Both the position numbers and the translations under genes were made by a program. 32,387 bases of DNA from Gammaproteobacteria bacterium (GTDB lineage: Bacteria > Pseudomonadota > Gammaproteobacteria > Arenicellales > Poriferihabitantaceae). The stretch spans positions 1 through 32,387 of the forward strand of contig JAUVBY010000014.1 in NCBI GenBank assembly GCA_030590945.1, written 5' to 3'. The notes under the pieces are model-generated. The model made no database searches. It was given only the letters and a program-made list of their open reading frames with translations, and was not told the DNA's origin. This document shows, in pieces, positions 1-9,230 of this stretch. Within the stretch, counting starts at the first letter, position 1; each line of letters opens with the position of its first letter.

Positions 1-208
1 ATAGATATTATTTATCCGGCTGGTAACAGGCTAACTGGCAATTACGATACCAACGCTTATATGAACCGTGAGAACATCATGCCCTGCCATTCATTGGCAT
101 TATTGTGTTTTCACACAGTCTGGGCCAACAGCAGACTCTTGAACGCAGGCCGAGGCGATGCCCTCTAGACTCGTAAATGAAGGCGAGCGCCTTTTTACCT
201 ACTCCAGG
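1..208. other. Left-edge stretch with no gene recognised
   Basis: This stretch lies downstream of the minus-strand methyltransferase. I see no convincing reading frame or RNA gene in it. Two weak inverted repeats are present, TGCCA/TGGCA with a 5-base gap near 86-100 and GTCTG/CAGAC at 118-136. Neither has a GC-rich stem with a T-run, so I do not call a terminator. Confidence 0.4.
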
Positions 209-1258
209 CTATGGTCGAGCTTCGAGGACCATATTGAAGGGTGTCTCGGCTGCCCGGCGAAAATGCGAAAAACCGCCTCCTTCAACAATAACCTCCCGTA
301 ATCGTTTCTCTCCTGCTTGTGCCCCCAAAGCGGTACCAACCTCTTGTGCCAGAGAGGTGGGAACACACACCATGGTTGACGCGGCATAGTAAAGACGCCC
401 GATTGGATTGATATTGTCCTGTATTGCGTCCTCAGCGATGGGTTCAACGACCATAAGCGTACCATCGGACTTTAGACGGCTTCGTATGTGCGCTGCTGCA
501 CCCGTTGGATCGCCCATGTCGTGCAGACAATCGAACATACATATCAGGTCAAATTCGCCATCGAAATCTTTAGCAAGTGCTGTTTGAAACCGTGCATTAC
601 CTAACTCGTGCTCATTGACGTGTTTGTTCGCCTCTGCGATCGAACCATCATGAAAATCGAACCCCACAAAATTAGAGTTCGGGAAAGCCTCCGCCATCAT
701 GATAGTTGATAGACCATGCCCACAACCGACATCAGCGACTGACGCGCCTTGCTCCAATTTTTCGACTACCCCATCGAGAGCTGGAAGCCAGTCTTGCATA
801 ATATGGTGCTGATAACCGGGTCGAAAGAATTTCGCCACAGCACAGAACAGGCACTCCGGCTGATCTCCCCAGCTTAACCCTTCTCCGGTCTTGAATACGG
901 CCTGGATCTTGTCCTGATTATGAATATTTGCAGCGGCACAACCAAATGCGGCAACCAAATAGACTGGGCTATTCTCGTCCGCAAAAATAGCAATTTGCTC
1001 CTCCGACAATGAAAACCTCTCGTCGCTGGTCTCATACGTGATGTATTTCGACGCAGCCATTGCAGACAGCCATTCTCGAAGATAGCGTTCAGCAAATCCG
1101 GTTTTATGAGCTAGTTCGTGTGATGTAAATGGACCTTCTTCAGCGAGTGTTTTGAACAAACCTAGTGAGTTACCTATTCGCACAAGCGGCACACTAAATG
1201 CCCCACCGAGGTCGATGAGCATTTGCCCGACAAGTTCATTGAGTTTTTCTTCATTCAT
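209..1258 (-). CDS. Class I SAM-dependent methyltransferase with N-terminal winged-helix domain
   Basis: The 349-residue protein is a probable S-adenosylmethionine-dependent methyltransferase of unknown substrate. Residues about 20-90 look like the winged-helix dimerisation domain of small-molecule O-methyltransferases and the Rv2258c-like group (LGLFKTLAEEGPFTSHELA). The Rossmann domain starts with a clear SAM-binding motif I, VADVGCGHG, at residues 174-182. An acidic FVGFDFHDGS follows at the end of strand 2, then LICMFDCLHDMGDP as motif IV and LMVVEP further on. There is no signal peptide or membrane segment. The gene diverges from a GlxA-type regulator with a 115-bp shared upstream region, so control by that regulator is plausible. 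The family is well supported; the substrate cannot be read from the sequence. Confidence 0.85.
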   Translation of the reverse strand: MNEEKLNELVGQMLIDLGGAFSVPLVRIGNSLGLFKTLAEEGPFTSHELAHKTGFAERYLREWLSAMAASKYITYETSDERFSLSEEQIAIFADENSPVYLVAAFGCAAANIHNQDKIQAVFKTGEGLSWGDQPECLFCAVAKFFRPGYQHHIMQDWLPALDGVVEKLEQGASVADVGCGHGLSTIMMAEAFPNSNFVGFDFHDGSIAEANKHVNEHELGNARFQTALAKDFDGEFDLICMFDCLHDMGDPTGAAAHIRSRLKSDGTLMVVEPIAEDAIQDNINPIGRLYYAASTMVCVPTSLAQEVGTALGAQAGEKRLREVIVEGGGFSHFRRAAETPFNMVLEARP

Positions 1259-1312
1259 ATTTGTTTCCCTCTTTACGATCTAGCCTACTGCCAATTTTAT
1301 TGACTGCGAAGA

Positions 1313-1356
1313 GGCAAATGATTCAATATGGTGGCAAATCGACCACTTTTTATAAT
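1313..1356 (+). promoter_or_regulatory. Direct repeat and -10-like element in the methyltransferase/GlxA intergenic region
   Basis: GGCAAAT occurs at 1313-1319 and again at 1333-1339, exactly 20 bp apart, so the copies face the same side of the helix. This is the geometry AraC-family proteins usually need for two half-sites. A perfect TATAAT lies at 1351-1356, only 17 bp before the regulator's ATG at 1374, which would give a very short or leaderless transcript if it is the true -10. No good -35 was found. Operator function is inferred. Confidence 0.3.
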
Positions 1357-1373
1357 AGGTACGCTCCAAGCAT

Positions 1374-2408
1374 ATGCCGAAACCTCTTAAAGTTAGCATC
1401 CTGGCAACGCCGGACACGTCGCCTTCCACCCTGTTCGGTATTTACGATGTTCTAAGTTCAGTCGGTGTGGGCTGGGAAATGTTCGTATCGGGAGAAAACG
1501 CCCTCCCCTGGTTTGATGTTCAAATTATCTCAGTGGAGAACAAACCTTTCTTGTGTAAAGGTTGTGGCGGCAGTGCATTAATCACACCCAATGCAAGCAC
1601 CGAGGAAGCCGACGATACCGATATCGCCATTTTGGCCAGTTTTGTGCCTAAAGATGCAGTGTCACTGCGAGACCACGATAAACGTGAGATCGACTGGATT
1701 TTACGGATGCACGATCGAGGCACTATTTTGGCGTCGATGTGTACCAGTACAGCTCTATTGGCAGAAGCAGGTATACTCGATGGGCTAGAGGCGACAACGT
1801 TTTGGGCCTATCGCGACTTAGTAAAGATTCGTTACCCGATGGTGCGGTGGTGTGTCGATAATAATTTGTGCGTCGCGGGCAAAGACTCGCAGGTTTTGAC
1901 TGCGGGTGGAGCAACGGTTTGGCAGGAGCTAGCTTTGTATTTGATCACTAGATTTTGTGGCTCAGAACAGGCGGCAAACGCTGCCAAACTCTGGGTGATA
2001 CCTGGTCGAGAAATGGGCCAGGCTCCTTTTTCAGTTAAAACACAAATTGCTCTGCACGACGACAGTATTATAAAAAAATGTCAAACGTGGGTTGCTGAAA
2101 ATTTTGCCAAACCCAATCCCATCGAAGGCATGACTCTACAAGCGGGGCTTCCATCAACCACATTTTCGCGCAGATTTAAACGAGCAACGAGTTACGGTCC
2201 AATGGACTACGTTCACCTATTGCGTACTGAAAAAGCCAAGAAGATGTTGGAGATAAACAAAGCGACAATTGAACAAATAGGATTTGAAGTAGGCTACGAA
2301 GATCCTGCTTCGTTTAGGCGAATATTCAAACGCAAGGTTGGTTTAACGCCGAGTATGTACCGGCACCGATTTAGCTACAGCGCGTTTGAGCGTTTTAACT
2401 TGCCATAA
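1374..2408 (+). CDS. GlxA-family transcriptional regulator (DJ-1/PfpI plus AraC HTH)
   Basis: The 344-residue protein has the two-domain GlxA layout. An N-terminal DJ-1/PfpI-like domain covers residues about 5-190, with a cysteine at the nucleophile elbow (ASMCTSTALLAEAGILDG, C123). A C-terminal AraC-type double helix-turn-helix covers about 235-332, with the typical ending IGFEVGYEDPASFRRIFKRK. Such regulators often control amine, betaine or amino-acid catabolism; here the effector is unknown. The start at 1374 gives the normal N-terminus of the family (MPKPLKVSILATP). It diverges from the methyltransferase, its most likely target, and repeated GGCAAAT boxes lie just upstream of its start. 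It converges on the RND operon, 96 bp away. Confidence 0.88.
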   Translation: MPKPLKVSILATPDTSPSTLFGIYDVLSSVGVGWEMFVSGENALPWFDVQIISVENKPFLCKGCGGSALITPNASTEEADDTDIAILASFVPKDAVSLRDHDKREIDWILRMHDRGTILASMCTSTALLAEAGILDGLEATTFWAYRDLVKIRYPMVRWCVDNNLCVAGKDSQVLTAGGATVWQELALYLITRFCGSEQAANAAKLWVIPGREMGQAPFSVKTQIALHDDSIIKKCQTWVAENFAKPNPIEGMTLQAGLPSTTFSRRFKRATSYGPMDYVHLLRTEKAKKMLEINKATIEQIGFEVGYEDPASFRRIFKRKVGLTPSMYRHRFSYSAFERFNLP

Positions 2409-2504
2409 ATTCTGTAGCGTAAAAATCCCGATATTGGCTTGATCAGTTAAGTAATGCAATTTTCCATAGTGTTGTCTCCTTGGTTAAGATCCCCGACTTA
2501 AAAA

Positions 2505-5500
2505 TTAATTTTTAATCTTCAGTAACTGCAACTCGTCAAGAAAGACGAAGAATGCAGGAACGAAGAAAAGCGAGGCGATAGTCGCCGTCAACAGGCCAAA
2601 GGCCAGACTGGCAACCAGGGGAATGAGAATTTGCGCCTGGGTACTCGTCTCGGTCAATAAAGGCAGCAAACCGGCCAGTGTGGTTAACGAAGTGATCATA
2701 ATAGGGCGGAAGCGATCCCTGGCAGCTAACCAGGCAGCCGTTTTCACGTCGATACCATCCCGTAATCGGTCCTTTACAAAACCGACAAGCAGAATATTGT
2801 CATTGACGACAATACCAGCCAGTGTCGCAAGCCCGATTAAACTGGGCATGGTGAGGTCTAGCCCCATAGCAAGATGCCCCCATACCACCCCGATAAATGC
2901 CATCGGAATCGCCAGCATGACAGCGAGCGGTTGAATGTAACTGCGGAACTGCAATACCAGAATCAGATAGACCCCTATTAAACCGACCAGTAGGTTAATC
3001 TGCAATGAGCTACCCGTTTCTGCAGTCTCCTTATCCTGCCCCTGAGAGACAAAGCGAATGGTCGGATAACGTTCCTTCAAACTGGGGAGGAAGCGTTTGG
3101 ACAAGAGTCCCATGACTTCACGTGCGTTGGCCTTAGCCGTGTCGAGGCTCGCCTGAACCGTTACGGTTCTTTGCCCGTTTATTCTATGAATACGTGCGTA
3201 ATCACGGCTTTGTTCGATATCGGCCACGGCGCCTAGCGGCACCAGCGTCCCGTCAGGCGCGCGCAGCCTGAGGGCAAGTAAGTCATCGAGACTATCGCGA
3301 TCAGTGCTGGCTAAGCGGATCGTCAGGGCATAGGTTTCATAACCGCGCAAAACTTCCAGGCTGGTATTGCCATAAATCGCCGTCCGTAATTCATCCGCCA
3401 CCGTGCGCGCGGTGATACCGAACACGCCCGCACTCTCCTTTAGGTGAACCCGAAACTCAGGTTTTCCAGGGCGTAGGTCATCCGATATATCGTCCAGGCC
3501 ATCGATGGTTGCGAGGAATGCTTTAATTTCCTCGGAAGCCGCCTTGAGCGTATCCAGGTTGCGTCCCTGAATACGCAGATCGATGGCCTTGCCGGCAATT
3601 CCGCGCTCTTTATCGGTGAACTTCAGGGAGATAACATCTGGAAGTTCGCCAACCAGAACGCGCCACCGGCCGAGCATTTCACTGACAGTACCGTCACGGG
3701 TACCAGCCGGCAGCAGGTCGGTACTAACCGTGGCTACATGCGCGCCGCTTTCGTTGGCATCGATATTGGTATTGAACAGCACCGAAACATTTCTTATCAG
3801 CGACTGCCCCTGCGGTTGCCTGGGTGTGAACTCTTCATCCAAAGTATGTAGCGCCTCGACCAGACGGGCGACCACCTCTTCGGTACGCGACAAGGGTGTT
3901 CCCTGGGGGAGAGTAATACGTGCCTGGATCACATCGCTTTCCAGATCCGGAAACGCCTGATACTTGAGTATGCCGGCAGGCAGGGTTGCCAGGGAAATAA
4001 GAACCAGCAACAGCATCATACCTATGGCAAGCTGCGGATTGCCGGTTACTTTTTCCACTACCGGTAGGAAGATAACATCGCGTATCCAGTTAAAGCCTTG
4101 CTGGAATTTTTGCTGAAAGCGGGAACGCCCCTCCTCGTGGAGGTGTTTCATCGAGTGGTTAAGATGCGCGGGAAGGATAAGAAAGGCCTCAACCAGGCTG
4201 ACCAGCAGGGTAATCAGCAACACGGCGGGAATGAACTTGAGGACATCCCCCATCTTGCCGGCCAGAAATGCCAGGGGTCCGACAATTACGGCGGTGGTAA
4301 AGAAAGACGAGAGGACACCTGGCATCACTTGACGAACCCCATCGATAGCAGCCTCCAGCGACTTTTTCCCCTGGCTCAGTTGGGCGGCAATGTTTTCCGA
4401 AATAACGATGGCATCGTCCATTAATAATCCGATGGCAACGAGCAGTCCAACCAGGGTCATCATGTTCAAGGTATAACCGAGCACATGCATGCCATAAACC
4501 GCACCCAGCAGTGATACCGGCAAGCCCATGGTGACCCAGAAACTGAAGCGCAGCGAAAAGAACAACCACATCGTTATAAATACAAGCACCAGGCCCTGAA
4601 TGCCGTTACTGGTCAGGATGCGCAGTCGGTCACGGATATTACTAGTTACATCCGAGCTTATCGCCAACTCGACACCCCTGGGTGCCACGGCACGTTCACG
4701 CTCGAGGTTTTCCCTGATCGCGTCCATAACCTTGAGACTGTCCTGGTCGTAGGTCTTGGAGATCTCCAAAAAGGCAGCACGCTGCCCGTTAAACAGCACC
4801 TTATCCTCCGGTCGTTCAAACAATGTGTCAATCCTGGCGATCTCGCCTAGGCGAACCCGGCCGCCACTCTTACCGGAAATAACAACCAGGTTAGCAAGCT
4901 CTTCTTCTGTTCTACGTTGACCGATGAAGCGAACGATTATGTCGCCGGATTTTGCCTGCAAGATGCCTGCTGGCAGATCCAGGCTTTGGCGCTCAACCGC
5001 CGCACGGAGATCAGAAAGAGTGATGCCGTATCGCTGAAGCACACCAGCAGGCAGTTCAATGACCAGGGTTTGATCAGAAAACCCCTGAACTCGCACCTGG
5101 GCAATACGTCGGTCTCGTTTCAGACGGCTCTTTACGCTTTCGGCATAGGCTTTGAGTCCCTGTGGCGACATCTCGCCGGTGATGGCTATGCTGGCAACAT
5201 TGGCGGTCCGTTCCAGCTTGATGATGGCAGCCTTTTCAACCTTGTCTGGAAAACCGGTAATGGCCTCGACCTGGGACTTAACATCGTTGAAGAAGGTATC
5301 CAGATTCGTACCGTCATACATCTGGGCAGTCGCGATGGCAATATTTTCACGCGCATCACAGCGGATCTCGCGTAGGCCGGCCACACTATCCAGGGTATCT
5401 TCGATACGTTGGCAGACCGAATCCTCGACCTCCGCAGGAGTGGCGCCAGGATAGCTTGCACGGATTTCAACCTCAGTTGTGGGTATTACCGGAAACGTAT

Positions 5501-5597
5501 CACGCTGTAATTTCGGGAGTGCGCTTAGCCCGAGAATGATGATCGCCGCCATTAAAACATTGGCTGCTGTCGGGTGACCGGCAAAGAAACGGATCAT
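2505..5597 (-). CDS. RND-family efflux pump inner-membrane permease
   Basis: At 1030 residues this is the usual size of an AcrB/MexB-like permease, and the two halves repeat the same topology. One membrane segment sits at the extreme N-terminus, followed by a large periplasmic loop, six helices, a second loop and five or more helices. The N-terminal half carries the proton-relay aspartates in GLLMDDAIVISENI near residue 400. In the second half the AcrB Lys940 region reads GIVVNDNILLV, so the lysine is replaced by Asn/Asp as in some divergent RND subfamilies. The protein should export hydrophobic compounds using proton-motive force together with the adaptor encoded just upstream; their coding regions overlap by 4 bp (ATGA). 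No outer-membrane TolC-like gene is in the window, so an unlinked one is presumably used. The stop codon lies inside an 18-bp AT palindrome at 2498-2515. Confidence 0.93.
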   Translation of the reverse strand: MIRFFAGHPTAANVLMAAIIILGLSALPKLQRDTFPVIPTTEVEIRASYPGATPAEVEDSVCQRIEDTLDSVAGLREIRCDARENIAIATAQMYDGTNLDTFFNDVKSQVEAITGFPDKVEKAAIIKLERTANVASIAITGEMSPQGLKAYAESVKSRLKRDRRIAQVRVQGFSDQTLVIELPAGVLQRYGITLSDLRAAVERQSLDLPAGILQAKSGDIIVRFIGQRRTEEELANLVVISGKSGGRVRLGEIARIDTLFERPEDKVLFNGQRAAFLEISKTYDQDSLKVMDAIRENLERERAVAPRGVELAISSDVTSNIRDRLRILTSNGIQGLVLVFITMWLFFSLRFSFWVTMGLPVSLLGAVYGMHVLGYTLNMMTLVGLLVAIGLLMDDAIVISENIAAQLSQGKKSLEAAIDGVRQVMPGVLSSFFTTAVIVGPLAFLAGKMGDVLKFIPAVLLITLLVSLVEAFLILPAHLNHSMKHLHEEGRSRFQQKFQQGFNWIRDVIFLPVVEKVTGNPQLAIGMMLLLVLISLATLPAGILKYQAFPDLESDVIQARITLPQGTPLSRTEEVVARLVEALHTLDEEFTPRQPQGQSLIRNVSVLFNTNIDANESGAHVATVSTDLLPAGTRDGTVSEMLGRWRVLVGELPDVISLKFTDKERGIAGKAIDLRIQGRNLDTLKAASEEIKAFLATIDGLDDISDDLRPGKPEFRVHLKESAGVFGITARTVADELRTAIYGNTSLEVLRGYETYALTIRLASTDRDSLDDLLALRLRAPDGTLVPLGAVADIEQSRDYARIHRINGQRTVTVQASLDTAKANAREVMGLLSKRFLPSLKERYPTIRFVSQGQDKETAETGSSLQINLLVGLIGVYLILVLQFRSYIQPLAVMLAIPMAFIGVVWGHLAMGLDLTMPSLIGLATLAGIVVNDNILLVGFVKDRLRDGIDVKTAAWLAARDRFRPIMITSLTTLAGLLPLLTETSTQAQILIPLVASLAFGLLTATIASLFFVPAFFVFLDELQLLKIKN

Positions 5598-6919
5598 TTT
5601 TTAAGGCCCTTGCCTGTTGCCTTCAAAATTATTCGTTGTCTGGTCTTTTTATCCTCCTGGGGTGCCAGCAGCATATCCTCCAGGGCTGTTATCAGATCAG
5701 AGGTGATGACTTGCTCACCTGGCTTTAGCCCTTTGGCGATAACAGAATATCCCTGCAACGAGAATTCAACCGTCACCTCGCGCAGCTCTAATCGTGATTC
5801 ATTATCCACGACATAGACCCTGCCGTCGTGCACGGCGCTCCAGGGCACAACGATTTGCTGCTCAATCGGCTCGGAACGCAATTCAACCTCAACAAAAGTG
5901 TCGCGTAACAATGGTGGACGTTCACCGGGACTCGCCGAGTCGTAGGGACGATCAACGACAACAATGACGCCAATGGTCTGGGTTAGCGGGTCAATACTGC
6001 CGGCTACCCGATCTACCCGGGCGGGCCATTCAACCGTGTGACTAGAGGAGCTCAGTCGAACCAAAGCATTGAGTTGGGTCGCCCCGGCACGGACATTGCT
6101 GTCATCCCCGGATGCCTGCTTTCTGATCAAAGGTCGTAGGATACCTACAGAAAACTGTGCCTCGATCTCTGCCACTTCGAGGCCATCGCCAGTAAACATT
6201 AACTGACCCTTATTAGCATACTGGGCAGTGCCAATATTGACTTTGGTAATGCGCACATCAAACGGCGCTATTTTCACTGTGCGTTGTAGATCCAACATTG
6301 CCGCTTCCCGCTGCGCTATCAAAGCCTGATGTTCAGCAGAGTTCAGAGCGAGTGAGTTTTGTAGTTCCTGAACTTGATTCTGCCCGGTCAGTACCTGCCG
6401 TTCACTGCTTTCCAGCACGGTTTTAGACACCGATCCCTGGGCAGACAGTTTTTGCTGTCGTTTGAATTCTGTTTGTAGAAGAGTGAAGTTTTTTTGCGCA
6501 ATAACCAGGGCATCCCTGGCAGTTTTTTGCTTCACTTCCGAGGACTGCAACTGTGCTTCAGCTTGAGCCAGGGCGAGGCGATAGTTGGCATCCTCGATAC
6601 GCAATAACTCCGTTCCAGCGGGAGCCACCCTGCCATCACGCAACTCATCTGCAATCCAGACAACCTGACCGGATACTTCCGCTACGGATTCCCAGGTTCT
6701 CCCGGGAGTCACTCGTCCAAATCCTGTGGAACGAGCCACCACATCCAGGATCGGTACTGTGATCGAGTGAACTTTAACCGCTTGCTCTTTCACAGGACTC
6801 TGTTTCGGAGGACTCTTCATTTTTGGAGCCAAAATCAGGAGTGCGACACCGAGCAGGATAGCGATGATCATCCCCAGTTTTCGTTTCCACCTGAATACAG
6901 GTGTTTGCTGTTCGCTCAT
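5594..6919 (-). CDS. RND efflux periplasmic adaptor (membrane fusion protein)
   Basis: The 441-residue protein has one N-terminal membrane anchor (about residues 14-31, MIIAILLGVALLILA) and then a periplasmic body. A lipoyl/barrel-sandwich half is followed by an alanine/glutamine-rich coiled-coil hairpin at about 130-220 and by beta-barrel segments. GFGRVTPGRTWESVAEVSGQV is the typical entry of HlyD/AcrA-type adaptors. It is anchored rather than lipidated, as no lipobox cysteine is visible. It links the permease to an outer-membrane channel. It starts 43 bp after the sensor kinase stop and overlaps the permease start by 4 bp, so all four genes are probably co-transcribed from upstream of the response regulator. 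Confidence 0.92.
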   Translation of the reverse strand: MSEQQTPVFRWKRKLGMIIAILLGVALLILAPKMKSPPKQSPVKEQAVKVHSITVPILDVVARSTGFGRVTPGRTWESVAEVSGQVVWIADELRDGRVAPAGTELLRIEDANYRLALAQAEAQLQSSEVKQKTARDALVIAQKNFTLLQTEFKRQQKLSAQGSVSKTVLESSERQVLTGQNQVQELQNSLALNSAEHQALIAQREAAMLDLQRTVKIAPFDVRITKVNIGTAQYANKGQLMFTGDGLEVAEIEAQFSVGILRPLIRKQASGDDSNVRAGATQLNALVRLSSSSHTVEWPARVDRVAGSIDPLTQTIGVIVVVDRPYDSASPGERPPLLRDTFVEVELRSEPIEQQIVVPWSAVHDGRVYVVDNESRLELREVTVEFSLQGYSVIAKGLKPGEQVITSDLITALEDMLLAPQEDKKTRQRIILKATGKGLKK

Positions 6920-6962
6920 AAGGCCATCCCTCTTCCAGTCAGGGCTATTATATACAGGGATT

Positions 6963-8342
6963 CTACACTGTGTTTACTGCCAGGTCTGATTCGGAGGCCA
7001 GTAATAGCTGGGCTTCATTGCCTCCACCCTGTCGAGGCTGGAGCGTAATCTTCCAGCCCAGCGCCTGACAAAGCTGGCGCACAATGGCCAGACCGAGCCC
7101 ACTACCACCCGTTTTCAGATTACGTGAACCCTCTAAACGATAAAACGGACGAAAAACAGCCTCGCGCTCTTTCTCGGGTATGCCGGGACCCCTATCCATA
7201 ATAGAAATAAGTGGATAATCTCCCTGAAGGCTTAACTCGATAGAGACGGGCTTATTATCACTGTAACGCAGCGCATTTTCGACAAGGTTACGTAAAATCC
7301 TTAAGAAACTTTGCTCTGGCAGGGGCCAGATCAAGCTGTTGTTGAGCGCACTGTCAGCTTGAAACATGATCTCGCATTCACTATCCGGATGCTGTAACAG
7401 GCATTCAGCCTCGAGCTGTGAGGCCAGGGTCGTTAGCAGTCTAACCAGGTCGCGTTGCTTCAGCGGCTCTTTCTTATCAATTCCTCGCGCAAGCAATAAA
7501 GCTTGCTCCAGCAGTTGTTCCATTTCTTCAATATTGTTCTCAAGCCCGGAACGGTATGTTGAATCTGTAGTATCAGTATTAATTTCCAGGGCGAGACGAA
7601 TACGTGTCAATGGGGTTCTAAGGTCATGTGAAATTCCCGCCAGCAGCGTTGTCCTGTTCTCCAGTAATTCAGTCACTTCATGCGACATACGATTGAAGTT
7701 ATGCGCCAGGTTAACCAGTTCATCAGGCCCGTTATTTTCGACAATAATAGCGTTTCCGCCTTTCCCCACTGTCGTCGTGGCAGAGGAGAGTACGGCAAGT
7801 GGACGGGTAATGCGCAGCGCAATTATGAGTGCAGTACCGACTGCTAGCACCACCATTGCTATGGCCATCGCCAGCAAAGCTACGGGAGGACGAGCTCCAA
7901 TGCGTTCTACCGATATGCCAAATTGAAGTGAATTCTCCACCGTGGGAAGCGTGATCCATAACCAGCCAGGCTGATTTTTTTCGGCACCCATGGTAACTCT
8001 TGTACCCCCACCGAGACGCTTCTCCAGAGCTTTTTGTAACAAGCGTTGGTAGATATAGAATTGCGGTCGCATAGGTGCGTCAAGCGGGCGCTCGGCTTTA
8101 ACTAGTTTGATGTTGTGCGCATGCATCAATTCCGTCTCAAAATCGGGGCGCGTTTCAGGCGGTAATTCTGCCCAGGTCTGGGATGCGAGCACCAGTAATG
8201 CTGCCAGATCATCTGCGGAACGTTTACCCACGGGTACGATAACAAAATAGGCGCTGCTTGCCAGGACAATGAGCGACAGCAGCAAAAAGGAAATAATTAA
8301 TGTAGAAGCTGTTCTGAAAAAAAGCGTATTGGGAATGTTCAT
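6963..8342 (-). CDS. EnvZ-like sensor histidine kinase
   Basis: The 459-residue membrane kinase has helices at about 12-37 and 153-177 flanking a periplasmic sensor loop of about 115 residues. A HAMP linker (about 178-230) leads to the H-box GISHDLRTPLTRIRL with the phospho-accepting His239, very close to EnvZ. The ATPase part shows the N box RNLVENALRYS, the G1 box DRGPGIP and the G2 box GGSGLGLAIV. It should phosphorylate the regulator encoded immediately upstream, whose stop codon overlaps this start (ATGA, 1 bp shared). Leading the pump genes, it probably senses an envelope or drug signal that tunes pump expression. The ligand is unknown, and the sensor loop contains no domain I recognise. 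Confidence 0.93.
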   Translation of the reverse strand: MNIPNTLFFRTASTLIISFLLLSLIVLASSAYFVIVPVGKRSADDLAALLVLASQTWAELPPETRPDFETELMHAHNIKLVKAERPLDAPMRPQFYIYQRLLQKALEKRLGGGTRVTMGAEKNQPGWLWITLPTVENSLQFGISVERIGARPPVALLAMAIAMVVLAVGTALIIALRITRPLAVLSSATTTVGKGGNAIIVENNGPDELVNLAHNFNRMSHEVTELLENRTTLLAGISHDLRTPLTRIRLALEINTDTTDSTYRSGLENNIEEMEQLLEQALLLARGIDKKEPLKQRDLVRLLTTLASQLEAECLLQHPDSECEIMFQADSALNNSLIWPLPEQSFLRILRNLVENALRYSDNKPVSIELSLQGDYPLISIMDRGPGIPEKEREAVFRPFYRLEGSRNLKTGGSGLGLAIVRQLCQALGWKITLQPRQGGGNEAQLLLASESDLAVNTV

Positions 8343-9118
8343 CAGGTATTTGAACTGGTGCCGGGGGTGAAGCGATAACCCTCTCCCCAGACGGTGCGAA
8401 TGAATCTTGGTTTTGCACTGCTATCGTCTAATTTACGCCGCAGGCGGGTAATCCGAACATCGATACTGCGGTCGAAGGCATCGACTTCTCCCGCATTCAT
8501 CATGTCCATCAACTGTTCGCGGCTGAGTACTCGATTCGGATGAGTAAGCAGAATGATTAGCAGTTCCGTTTCACCGCTGGTTAGTTCCACCTCGTTGCCA
8601 TTTCGCCACAGAATCCGGGTTTCCAGGTCGAGCGTGAACTCCCCAAAAAGAGTGAGGTTCTGCGAGGTTTCCGGTTGCCTTGTTGCGGTGGAATTATTAT
8701 TTTCAGAATCTTCTGCCAAAGTGGAGGTTGCAGGGGAGCCTCGACGGAGCACGGCACGGATTCTGGCCAGTAGCTCGCGGGGATTGAACGGTTTGGACAG
8801 GTAATCATCCGCTCCCACCTCGAGACCGATGATCCTGTCCAGCTCCTCACCACGAGCAGAAAGCATAATGATAGGTGTTGGCGAGCGGTGGCGTATTCGC
8901 CGTGCCAGGGACAGGCCGTCTTCACCAGGCAGCATCAGGTCAAGGATTATCAAATCAGGGGCGTGTTGATCAAGCCAGTGATCCATGGCATTGCCGTCGC
9001 CTACCGCAGAAGTGACATAACCCTGCTCAGTTAGATACCTGGTCAGCAACTGTTGCAGTTGAAGATCATCATCGACAATCAGAATTATTTCTTTTTGCTG
9101 GTTACCGGGCACGGGCAT
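8342..9118 (-). CDS. OmpR-family response regulator
   Basis: The 258-residue protein has a receiver domain at about 11-125 with acidic pocket DDD (16-18), phospho-acceptor Asp60 (LIILDLMLP) and Lys109 (LSKPFNP). A C-terminal winged-helix DNA-binding domain ends in TVWGEGYRFTPG. The linker is unusually long and polar, a Ser/Thr/Asn/Glu-rich stretch at about 128-158. It is the first gene of a probable four-gene operon with the kinase, adaptor and permease. An OmpR-style direct repeat sits 22 bp upstream of its start at 9141-9160, which suggests autoregulation. It could also act on the divergent exported-protein genes. Confidence 0.93.
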   Translation of the reverse strand: MPVPGNQQKEIILIVDDDLQLQQLLTRYLTEQGYVTSAVGDGNAMDHWLDQHAPDLIILDLMLPGEDGLSLARRIRHRSPTPIIMLSARGEELDRIIGLEVGADDYLSKPFNPRELLARIRAVLRRGSPATSTLAEDSENNNSTATRQPETSQNLTLFGEFTLDLETRILWRNGNEVELTSGETELLIILLTHPNRVLSREQLMDMMNAGEVDAFDRSIDVRITRLRRKLDDSSAKPRFIRTVWGEGYRFTPGTSSNT

Positions 9119-9140
9119 TTATTTAGGTTGGAGGGGACGT

Positions 9141-9160
9141 TGAAACATATTGTAACAATT
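9141..9160. promoter_or_regulatory. Putative OmpR-type binding site (10-bp phased direct repeat)
   Basis: TGAAACATAT at 9141-9150 is followed directly by TGTAACAATT at 9151-9160. The two share 7 of 10 bases in strict 10-bp phase. OmpR-family dimers bind head-to-tail repeats with this period, and the GAAAC/GTAAC core resembles known OmpR half-sites. It lies between the response regulator and the divergent small exported gene. Function is inferred. Confidence 0.4.
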
Positions 9161-9230
9161 AAATTGCCGGCAGAAATCATTGTGAAATATCTGCTCGGCA
9201 TAATGATTGCCATGATGAAGAGTTAAGCAG

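Noticed and set aside
2498-2515. 18-bp perfect AT palindrome as a terminator
   Set aside because: It contains the permease stop codon and has no GC stem; too weak to act as an intrinsic terminator.
4098-4424. Plus-strand open frames inside the RND permease and other large genes
   Set aside because: They are antisense shadows of clearly conserved proteins with no independent start signals or family likeness.
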